Assembly: GCA_029266015.1 (NCBI GenBank)
Contig: JAJUFK010000183.1
Span: 1-5,130, forward strand
From: Bacteroidota bacterium
GTDB lineage: Bacteria > Bacteroidota > Bacteroidia > Bacteroidales > UBA1715
Direction: 5' to 3'
DNA length: 5,130 nt
Under the pieces are notes generated by a model. That model saw only the letters and a program-made list of their open reading frames with translations. It was not told where the DNA came from and did not search any database. Below, piece after piece: positions 1 to 5,130 of the stretch. Both the position numbers and the translations under genes were made by a program. Numbering within the stretch: the first letter of the stretch is position 1; each line of letters begins with the position of its first letter.

Positions 1-1
1 C

Positions 2-1501
2 AGAACAGGATTTATAGTATTTAGTCAAAACTATACACCAACAGTAACAAGCGACAATACGTATACATTCCATGCAACACAAACGGTAAATGGCTGTGAG
101 AGTCAAACAGCACCGGCAACGTATGTAATAAAACCGTTGCCTGCAGCACCAATTGTAAGTGTTACACCTAATAGTATATGTGAGTACAATGCAGATCCAC
201 AGTTTATGGCAACTGCTGTTAATGGAGCAACGGTAAAATGGTATAAAGATGATGAAAGTACATTTATTCAAAATGGTGCAAGTTTAACACCTGTACGTCC
301 GGTACCTGCTCAATATCCATTAACAATTAAATACTTTGCATCGCAAGTAGTAAATGGTTGTGAAGGACCTAAAAATAGTGCAACATTACAAATTAAGGCT
401 AAACCTAAATTACCAATAGCTAGTGATAAAGCAGTGTGCGAAGGTCAAACAACAAGTTTACCTGCAGTATCAACACAAAATGCAACATTGAATGATAAAT
501 GGTATGATGATGCTGCAGCTACAAGTTTACTTGGAACCGGTTATTCATATCAGGTACAACCGGGAGAATTTTCAAACGCTGATAGAAATTATTATGTGGT
601 TCGCGTAATACAAGGATGTAGTAGTGATACTGTACCTGTTACGTTAGCGGTTATTAAAAAGCCAACATTTACTATAGGTAATGATATAGAAGAATGTGCC
701 GCAAATGCAAAAGCTATAGTAACAGCAAGTGGATTTAATCCTGCTATCAATGCAAATTCTACAATTACATGGGGAGTAAATTCAAAAGGATTAGATGATA
801 ATGCTCAACATGCAGTAGTTCCTGCAAGCAAGTTAATTCCAATAAATACCGATGCAAATAGTGTAAATAAAGTATATGCTATTTATCGTTACAAAGATGC
901 TTCTGGTATAACATGTATAAGTGATACTGTATCAATTAAATATACATTGCATAAAAAAGCACGTACACCGATAGTAGCTTTCAATACTATTTGTCAAGGA
1001 GCAGAAATACAACCTCTTCAAGCATTTGGTAGCCCAAATATTGTATGGGAAAGTAAAAATGGTTTACCTACAAGTTATGGTCAAACATACAATTTCTCAC
1101 AACTTGGAATTACAGAACTACCAATTGGATTCTATACATTTGATTTATACGATAGAAATATTGTAAAACCAGATGTGTTAGAATGTACAAGTGATACAGC
1201 TAAAAACAGACAATTTGAAGTTGCACCTGCAGCAAAAACAAAAATTGTAGGAGATACGCTTGCTTGTGTAAATACTGTAGAAGTAATGTATACTGTAGAA
1301 ACTGTGCCAAGTGTTCCAAGTACATATATATGGTCTGTTACCGGTAATAGATTGAATTATTCAAAAGATGCAAATTCATCGGCTGTTCGTTACATAGACT
1401 GGGATATTCAAGGAGTAGATACAATAACAGTGTATGAAAATACATATGCAGGTTGTGAAGGCTTTGATACATTAATAGTGAAAGTAGCAAACTATCCGGT
1501 A
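2..1501 (+). repeat. Tandem array of divergent Ig-like domains with paired cysteines
   Basis: Protein-level repeat inside the large surface protein. Units begin near bases 149, 410, 662, 965 and 1235, after the tail of an earlier unit at 2-148. Each has a cysteine near its start (SICEY, KAVCEG, EECAAN, NTICQG, LACVN), a tryptophan-containing strand in the middle (VKWYKDD, DKWYDD, ITWGV, IVWES, YIWSV) and a second cysteine about 15-20 residues before its end (NGCEG, QGCSSDT, ITCISDT, LECTSDT, AGCEG). This is the usual Cys-Trp-Cys layout of Ig folds in Bacteroidota surface proteins (Ig_7 / CHU_C-associated type). The DNA copies have diverged and are not near-identical, so recent slippage is not indicated. 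Unit borders are approximate to several residues. Confidence 0.8.
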
Positions 1502-2134
1502 CCTAACTTTACCTTTACAATGCCGGGAGCATCAAATGTTGTAGAATATCTTGATAGTACTACTCAAAAAAATGTAACCGATAAATTAGCTGATGGAACG
1601 GTGGTAGAATATCCTGTAACATACACTATGTACTGGAATTTTGCAAAAACAAAAGATGATGATTTGGTTGATTTAGTAGTAGACTATAAAGATAGAAAAA
1701 AACCTGTAACAGTAGGTGGTTATGTAGTAGGACATAAATATCCAATATTAACTGTAGAAAATAGTTATGGTTGTAAAGCTAAAGTTTCTAAAGAAGTGTA
1801 TATTGATGTGTTAGGTAATATTTATGTGCCAACAGCTTTTGCGCCAACAAATCCGGCAGCAGCAGTTAGAGTTTTCCAACCTGTAATGTACGGAGTTGAA
1901 AAATGTGAGGTGTGGATTTTTGATAAATGGGGTAATTTAATATGGTATTCAGACGAAGTAGAAGATGGAATATTTGTAGGAAAATGGGATGGAACATACA
2001 ATGGTGAAATGCTGCAATCTGATACTTATATTTGGAAAATAGAAGCTAATTATGTTGGCGGAAATGAATGGACAGGTTTGAAAAAACCGAATGGAACAGA
2101 AACGAAATTTGGTTCGGTAGTACTGTTACGTTAA
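2..2134 (+). CDS. Large secreted Ig-like repeat protein with C-terminal CHU_C (T9SS type B) sorting domain, 5'-truncated
   Basis: This is the last 710 residues of a cell-surface or secreted protein; the reading frame is open from base 2 and the true start lies outside the window. The TTG at 137 is not the start: the 45 codons before it continue the same domain pattern, including a VNGCES motif that matches VNGCEG about 75 codons later. In order, the fragment shows the tail of one Ig-like domain (residues 1-49), five further Ig-like units of about 85-100 residues (50-500), a PKD-like segment (about 501-606) and the sorting domain (607-710). No membrane helix is visible. Known of the family: such C-terminal domains send proteins through the type IX secretion system across the outer membrane and are then cleaved or anchored; the Ig-like arrays serve as stalks or adhesin modules. 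A specific ligand or role cannot be inferred. A terminator follows directly. Family assignment is firm, function unknown. Confidence 0.93.
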   Translation, partial: RTGFIVFSQNYTPTVTSDNTYTFHATQTVNGCESQTAPATYVIKPLPAAPIVSVTPNSICEYNADPQFMATAVNGATVKWYKDDESTFIQNGASLTPVRPVPAQYPLTIKYFASQVVNGCEGPKNSATLQIKAKPKLPIASDKAVCEGQTTSLPAVSTQNATLNDKWYDDAAATSLLGTGYSYQVQPGEFSNADRNYYVVRVIQGCSSDTVPVTLAVIKKPTFTIGNDIEECAANAKAIVTASGFNPAINANSTITWGVNSKGLDDNAQHAVVPASKLIPINTDANSVNKVYAIYRYKDASGITCISDTVSIKYTLHKKARTPIVAFNTICQGAEIQPLQAFGSPNIVWESKNGLPTSYGQTYNFSQLGITELPIGFYTFDLYDRNIVKPDVLECTSDTAKNRQFEVAPAAKTKIVGDTLACVNTVEVMYTVETVPSVPSTYIWSVTGNRLNYSKDANSSAVRYIDWDIQGVDTITVYENTYAGCEGFDTLIVKVANYPVPNFTFTMPGASNVVEYLDSTTQKNVTDKLADGTVVEYPVTYTMYWNFAKTKDDDLVDLVVDYKDRKKPVTVGGYVVGHKYPILTVENSYGCKAKVSKEVYIDVLGNIYVPTAFAPTNPAAAVRVFQPVMYGVEKCEVWIFDKWGNLIWYSDEVEDGIFVGKWDGTYNGEMLQSDTYIWKIEANYVGGNEWTGLKKPNGTETKFGSVVLLR
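1502..1816 (+). other. PKD-like domain of the surface protein
   Basis: Residues 501-605 of the fragment, between the Ig-like array and the sorting domain. It opens with PVPNFTF, has a central YTMYWNF strand where PKD domains usually have a W-[DN]-F-like core, and ends with the sequence ENSYGCKAKVSKEVYIDV, which resembles the closing strands of PKD domains (typically N-x-x-G-C...). A PKD-like module directly before a CHU_C domain is a common arrangement. It contains one cysteine rather than a pair, unlike the preceding units. The assignment rests on pattern only; it could equally be called a further Ig-like domain. Confidence 0.55.
1820..2131 (+). other. CHU_C / gliding motility-associated C-terminal domain (T9SS type B sorting signal)
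   Basis: The last 104 residues carry the hallmarks of the type B C-terminal domain: opening IYVPTAFAP, the strand CEVWIFDKWGNLIWYS (family pattern: I-x-[ND]-[RK]-W-G-x-x-[VI]-[WF]), the GKWDGTYNGEMLQSDTYIWK block (pattern W-D-G-x-x-x-G-x-x-x-x-x-x-Y-x-W/Y) and an end in GSVVLLR. The NGDGxND loop that normally follows the opening P-x-A-F-x-P is absent and is replaced by TNPAAAVRVFQPV. From recall, similar versions occur in Bacteroidales, so this is more likely a subfamily than decay. It directs export through the type IX secretion system. Confidence 0.92.
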
Positions 2135-2148
2135 TATGAAAAAATTAT

Positions 2149-2187
2149 AAAAAAAAGGGGAGTCATACTATGATTCCCTTTTTTTTT
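2149..2187 (+). terminator. Rho-independent terminator with A-tract and T-tract
   Basis: An eight-A run (2149-2156), GGGGAGTCA (2157-2165), a five-base TACTA loop (2166-2170), the complementary TGATTCCCT (2171-2179) and T8 (2180-2187) form one inverted repeat, with every base i pairing with 4336-i. The stem has three G-C pairs in a row, C-G near the loop and two G-U wobbles (2157-2179 and 2162-2174). It begins 15 bases after the stop codon of the surface-protein gene. The flanking A and T tracts would also let it act on the reverse strand, but no reverse-strand gene is present nearby. Confidence 0.88.
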
Positions 2188-2216
2188 GTTATTTTGCTTA
2201 CAGTAAGTTAAAATGT

Positions 2217-2954
2217 ATGAAATATATAGTATTGTGTGTATTTTGTAGTTTGAGTTTTATGCTACAAGCTCAGGTACAAAAAGTTTCAAAACAGTATTTG
2301 AATGAATATTTTGATGTGTGTGATAGTAGTGTTGTTAAATATATTGCAACTATTTACTATTCTGATACGGTTTTGAGTAAAGCTTCTGTTGTAATTTCTA
2401 ATCTAAAAGATAATATTGTTTCGGAATGTTACTATTCAAATTATGTGTTGGGTATAAAACATGGAGAATGTAAATCATATTATGAGAATGGAAAAATTAA
2501 ATCTATAGCTCATTACGATAGTGGATTATTGCATGGTGAAGTGTTGTGTTATTTTGCCGGAGGACAATTAAAACGGAGAGATGTATATAAACATAATATT
2601 TTACAATCGGGAACATGTTATGGATTAAACGGAAATGAAATAAAATATTTTCCGTATTTAGTTGCTCCTGAGTATCCGCAAGGTTTGAAGAATTTATATA
2701 AATTTATATATATTCATACAAATTATCCTGATGAAGCTAAACGTTTAGGTGTAAAAGGTACGGTAATAGTTCGCCTATTTATAAATAAAAAAGGAGAAAT
2801 CACAAAATATGAAATCCAAAAGTCTGTTCACCCTCTTCTTGATGCCGAAGCATTGCGAGTATGTAAAATGTTGGGTAATTTTAAACCGGGACAAGAAGAT
2901 GGCGAATATACAAATTCAATCTTTGTATTACCTATAAAATATGAATTTGAATAA
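2217..2954 (+). CDS. Exported MORN-2 repeat / TonB C-terminal domain protein
   Basis: A 245-residue protein. Residues 1-18 look like a signal peptide: Lys at position 2, a hydrophobic core YIVLCVFCSLSFML, and a likely cleavage after LQA before QVQKVS. No lipobox is seen. Residues 79-100 and 103-124 are two MORN-2 (YwqK-type) repeats with the G-x-x-H-G-E motif followed by an [EA]-x-G-[KQ]-[IL]-K-type turn; a weaker third covers about 126-145. Residues 153-243 match a TonB C-terminal domain: YPDEAKRLGVKGTVIVRLFINKKGEI, written here only as the core YPDEA, GVKGTVIVRLFI and KKGEI, then HPLLDAEALRV and a final strand. Known of the family: TonB_C binds TonB boxes of outer-membrane receptors, but this protein lacks the N-terminal anchor and Pro-rich linker of true TonB, so it is one of the many periplasmic TonB_C proteins of unknown role in Bacteroidota. 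It overlaps the cstA start by one base. Start choice: the ATG at 2217 gives a clean signal peptide. Confidence 0.9.
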   Translation: MKYIVLCVFCSLSFMLQAQVQKVSKQYLNEYFDVCDSSVVKYIATIYYSDTVLSKASVVISNLKDNIVSECYYSNYVLGIKHGECKSYYENGKIKSIAHYDSGLLHGEVLCYFAGGQLKRRDVYKHNILQSGTCYGLNGNEIKYFPYLVAPEYPQGLKNLYKFIYIHTNYPDEAKRLGVKGTVIVRLFINKKGEITKYEIQKSVHPLLDAEALRVCKMLGNFKPGQEDGEYTNSIFVLPIKYEFE

Positions 2955-2956
2955 TG
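2952..2956 (+). promoter_or_regulatory. TAATG stop/start overlap (translational coupling site)
   Basis: The TAA of the MORN/TonB_C gene (2952-2954) shares its last A with the ATG of the cstA-family gene (2954-2956). No purine-rich Shine-Dalgarno sequence is obvious just upstream, so cstA translation probably depends on ribosomes finishing the first gene. The overlap is directly visible; the coupling is inferred. Confidence 0.7.
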
Positions 2957-4402
2957 ATAACATTTCTTGTTTCTTTACTGATATTAATACTAGGATACGT
3001 TTGGTATTCACGTATAATAGAACGTATATTCGGAATTTCTAAACATACCCAAACACCTGCTTATACAAAAACTGATGGAGTTGATTATGTTCCTATGCAT
3101 TGGTCAAAAACATTACTTATTCAATTTTTAAATATTGCTGGACTAGGACCCATATTTGGTGCTATTGCAGGAGCAATGTGGGGACCTGTGGTGTTTATAT
3201 GGATAGTGCTGGGGTGTGTATTTGCAGGTGCTGTTCATGATTATTTGTCGGGAATGATATCGTTAAAACAACAAGGAGCGAGTATTCCCGAAATCATTGG
3301 TATGTATTTAGGAAATCCTGTAAAACAAGGCATGCGAGTGTTTACGGTTTTTTTGATGATAGTTGTAGGTGCAGTGTTTATTGTAGGTCCTGCAAAAATT
3401 TTATTTGGTATAGCAGGAGGTGCTATTTCTATGAATATATGGATTACAATTATTTTTGTATATTATATTCTTGCAGCTATATTACCAATTCAAGCAATAA
3501 TAGGTAAATTATATCCATTTTTTGGAATTGTTCTTATTTGTATGGCATTTGCAATTTTGTTTGGTTTATGGTATTATGGATATTCAATACCTGAATTACA
3601 GTGGCATAATTGTAGGAATATGCACAATAACCCAGAACAATTTCCAATTTTTCCTATGTTATTTGTAACAGTTGCTTGTGGAGCAATTTCGGGGTTCCAT
3701 GCAACGCAATCACCTCTTATGGCTAGGTGTATTACCAATGAAACTGAAGGACGACGTGTGTTTTACGGAGCAATGATTATAGAAGGGATTGTTGCTGTAA
3801 TATGGGCAGCTATTGGAATGAGTTTTTTTGGTGGTGTTTCTCAATTGCAAGCTGTAATGAATGAACATGGAGGAAATGCAGCTTGGGTAGTTGATACCAT
3901 GAGTAAAACAATGCTTGGTAAATTTGGTGCAATTATGGTTTTGTTAGGTGTTGTATTTGCTCCTATAACTTCCGGAGATACTGCCTTTAGAAGTGCTCGG
4001 TTAATAATATCTGATATATTTTCTATTCCACAAAAAATGAAATATAGAATTTTGGTTAGTATTCCAATTTTTAGTGTAGGATTTGTATTATCGCAAATTG
4101 ATTTTTCAATAATATGGCGTTATATGGCATGGGCAAATCAAACATTAGCAGCAGTAGTGCTATGGGCAATTACCTCATATCTTTATACTCATTCCAAATA
4201 TTATTGGATAACCTTTATTCCTGCTTTGTTTATGACAACTGTGTGCTGCGTATATATTTTTGTTGCACCCGAAGGATTTTATATATCTATGAATATTGGG
4301 ATAATAGCAGGTCTTAGTGTAACTGCTATTGTATTATTTTTATTTATTCGATATATTCTAAAAAAATCACGAAATAATTCTCATGTTTTTCATACAGAAT
4401 AA
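2954..4402 (+). CDS. cstA: CstA-family carbon starvation protein (putative pyruvate or peptide transporter)
   Basis: A 482-residue inner-membrane protein with about 12-14 hydrophobic segments, the first at residues 2-18. Family motifs are intact: DGVDYVP (41-47), NIAGLGPIFGAI (60-71), AGAVHDY (91-97), GFHATQSPLMARC (247-259), ITSGDTAFRSAR (338-349) and MAWANQTLAA (391-400). Known of the family: E. coli CstA and BtsT import pyruvate, and CstA homologues have also been tied to peptide uptake; which substrate applies here cannot be read from the sequence. At 482 residues it is much shorter than the roughly 700 residues of the E. coli proteins, which agrees with the short form common in Bacteroidota and Firmicutes and is not a truncation, since both ends of the core are present. 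The start is fixed: an in-frame TGA lies at 2948-2950, just before the ATG. The TAATG overlap with the upstream gene suggests translational coupling. The tail after the last helix (about 470-482) is short and polar. Confidence 0.94.
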   Translation: MITFLVSLLILILGYVWYSRIIERIFGISKHTQTPAYTKTDGVDYVPMHWSKTLLIQFLNIAGLGPIFGAIAGAMWGPVVFIWIVLGCVFAGAVHDYLSGMISLKQQGASIPEIIGMYLGNPVKQGMRVFTVFLMIVVGAVFIVGPAKILFGIAGGAISMNIWITIIFVYYILAAILPIQAIIGKLYPFFGIVLICMAFAILFGLWYYGYSIPELQWHNCRNMHNNPEQFPIFPMLFVTVACGAISGFHATQSPLMARCITNETEGRRVFYGAMIIEGIVAVIWAAIGMSFFGGVSQLQAVMNEHGGNAAWVVDTMSKTMLGKFGAIMVLLGVVFAPITSGDTAFRSARLIISDIFSIPQKMKYRILVSIPIFSVGFVLSQIDFSIIWRYMAWANQTLAAVVLWAITSYLYTHSKYYWITFIPALFMTTVCCVYIFVAPEGFYISMNIGIIAGLSVTAIVLFLFIRYILKKSRNNSHVFHTE

Positions 4403-4504
4403 TATAATTTAATTATTAAAAAAATGGTTTCAATGTTTTAAATATAAAAAGAAATACTATTTTTGTTGACGAAAAATTAGGAATACAATTATTAAATAAT
4501 AACA
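4403..4504. other. AT-rich intergenic region between the cstA-family gene and the TPR gene
   Basis: These 102 bases carry no convincing gene. They hold a short all-AT inverted repeat (ATAATT-T-AATTAT, 4404-4416), which has no G-C pairs and is a poor terminator, the candidate promoter at 4436-4465, and an A/T-rich stretch (4490-4504) directly before the TPR start of the kind that replaces a Shine-Dalgarno sequence in Bacteroidota. No good terminator follows the cstA-family gene, so read-through into the TPR gene is possible. Confidence 0.6.
4436..4465 (+). promoter_or_regulatory. Candidate Bacteroidota-type promoter for the TPR gene
   Basis: TATTTTTG at 4458-4465 matches the Bacteroidota -7 consensus TAnnTTTG at all six fixed positions. 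The -33 element (consensus TTTG) is weak: only TTTT/TTTA at about 4436-4440 lies near the expected spacing. Transcription would begin near 4470, leaving a leader of about 35 bases before the ATG at 4505. In DNA this AT-rich a match can arise by chance, so this is a candidate only. Its position in the only sizeable gap after the cstA gene supports it. Confidence 0.4.
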
Positions 4505-5130
4505 ATGGCACAATCAAAAGAAACTCAAGAAATAAAGCAATTTGAAAAAATTGAATCAACACTTGGAAAAGCAGAATTATATATTGAAAAAAATCAAAAA
4601 AAATTAACATATATAGTTGGTGCAATTTTACTGTTAGTGGCTGCCTTTATGGCATATAGAAATTTTGTTGTAATTCCTCGTGAGTCAGAAGCACAAAATG
4701 TAATATGGCAAGCACAAAATGCATTTGCAAAAGATTCATTTAAAATTGCATTATATGGTAATGAATCGGTAATGGGATTTTCTGAAATTGTAGATGAATA
4801 TGGAAGTACAAAAGCAGGTAATTTAGCGAGAGCTTATGCCGGATTTTGTTGTATTCGATTAGGAGAATATGAAAATGCTATTGATTATCTTGAAGATTTT
4901 GAGGTAAATGACCCTATTGTAATGCCTCTTGCCAAATGTGCTATAGGTGATGCTTATACTGAATTAGGAAAATATGATAAAGCGGTATCAAATTATTTGG
5001 AAGCAGCAAAATTAAGTGACCACGAACTTACAAGTCCTCGATTTTTGATGAAAGCAGGATTGGTGTATGAAAAAATGAATAAAAAAGATAAAGCATTAGA
5101 CGTATATACACAAATTAAGGAATCATATCC
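4505..5130 (+). CDS. Membrane-anchored tetratricopeptide repeat protein (YfgM/TPR_21-like), 3'-truncated
   Basis: The first 208 codons of a gene that runs past the window end. It begins MAQSKETQEI; an in-frame TAA at 4493-4495 lies nine bases before the ATG and the next Met is inside the membrane segment, so this start is secure. Residues 1-34 are a charged, Lys/Glu-rich cytoplasmic lead; about 35-51 form one membrane helix (LTYIVGAILLLVAAFMA); the rest should be periplasmic. Three TPR units follow at about 106-137 (ARAYAGFCCIRLGEYENAIDYL), 140-172 (AIGDAYTELGKYDKAVSNYL) and 178-208 (MKAGLVYEKMNKKDKALDVY); only their cores G-E-Y-x-x-A-I, G-K-Y-D-K-A-V and K-K-D-K-A-L matter. The layout resembles YfgM-type proteins, which in E. 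coli associate with the SecYEG translocon and periplasmic chaperones; that role is not shown for Bacteroidota. In related genomes, from recall, such a gene often lies before ribH, which could be tested downstream. It probably has its own promoter in the 102-base gap. Confidence 0.88.
   Translation, partial: MAQSKETQEIKQFEKIESTLGKAELYIEKNQKKLTYIVGAILLLVAAFMAYRNFVVIPRESEAQNVIWQAQNAFAKDSFKIALYGNESVMGFSEIVDEYGSTKAGNLARAYAGFCCIRLGEYENAIDYLEDFEVNDPIVMPLAKCAIGDAYTELGKYDKAVSNYLEAAKLSDHELTSPRFLMKAGLVYEKMNKKDKALDVYTQIKESY

Noticed and set aside
2189..2196. TTATTTTG as a -7 promoter element for the MORN/TonB_C gene
   Set aside because: It misses the A of TAnnTTTG and no TTTG lies at the right distance upstream, where the terminator hairpin sits. 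It is mentioned only as part of the finding on missing promoter space.
2213..2248. ATG at 2213 opening an 11-codon frame that overlaps the MORN/TonB_C start
   Set aside because: The frame ends at a TAG after 11 codons with no conserved leader features. The ATG at 2217 gives a proper signal peptide. A regulatory role for the overlapping start cannot be supported.
4114..4317. 67-codon open frame on the + strand inside the CstA-family gene
   Set aside because: It overlaps a well-conserved membrane-protein frame, has no recognisable protein pattern and is a frame shadow.
4404..4416. Inverted repeat ATAATT-T-AATTAT after the cstA-family gene as a terminator
   Set aside because: It has no G-C pairs, a one-base centre and no T-tract after it, so it would not form a stable terminator hairpin; such repeats are expected in AT-rich spacers.
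4416..4625. 69-codon open frame on the - strand over the intergenic gap and the TPR gene start
   Set aside because: Its Phe/Leu/Ile-rich product is what the reverse complement of A-rich DNA encodes; it lies over the secure 5' end of the TPR gene and shows no family pattern.
1..5130. Mobile element, CRISPR, phage or defence system
   Set aside because: There is no transposase, integrase or nuclease motif, no short regularly spaced repeats, no tRNA-like attachment site and no abrupt change in base composition. All coding frames fit common Bacteroidota families.

Overview
The window looks like chromosomal DNA of an AT-rich member of the Bacteroidota, probably the Bacteroidales or a relative. Three things point there: a large surface protein ending in a gliding-motility-type (CHU_C, type IX secretion type B) sorting domain, a MORN-2 plus TonB-C-terminal protein, and A-rich translation starts without a clear Shine-Dalgarno sequence. 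One intergenic region also holds a match to the Bacteroidota -7 promoter element TAnnTTTG. All genes are on the + strand and coding is dense.

Layout. (1) Bases 2-2134 are the 3' part of a long secreted protein built from tandem Ig-like domains, a PKD-like domain and a C-terminal sorting domain; its start lies before the window. (2) A strong A-tract/hairpin/T-tract terminator at 2149-2187 closes that unit. (3) Bases 2217-2954 encode a 245-residue exported protein with MORN-2 repeats and a TonB C-terminal domain. (4) It overlaps by one base (TAATG) a 482-residue CstA-family transporter at 2954-4402, so these two are very probably one operon. (5) A 102-base gap with a candidate promoter precedes a TPR protein with an N-terminal membrane anchor, which starts at 4505 and runs off the window end.

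How they work together. The first gene belongs to the type IX secretion/cell-surface sphere and is transcriptionally separate. The TonB-C/MORN protein and the CstA transporter are probably made together, but nothing in the sequence shows a shared biochemical function. The TPR protein looks like the Bacteroidota version of a YfgM/TPR_21-type envelope protein and probably starts a new transcription unit.

I found no RNA gene, CRISPR array, insertion sequence, phage gene or defence gene. The window reads as ordinary core or semi-core Bacteroidota genome. The points worth a second look are the sorting domain without the usual GDGxND motif, the coupled MORN/TonB_C-cstA pair, and the lack of room for a promoter between the terminator and the second gene.
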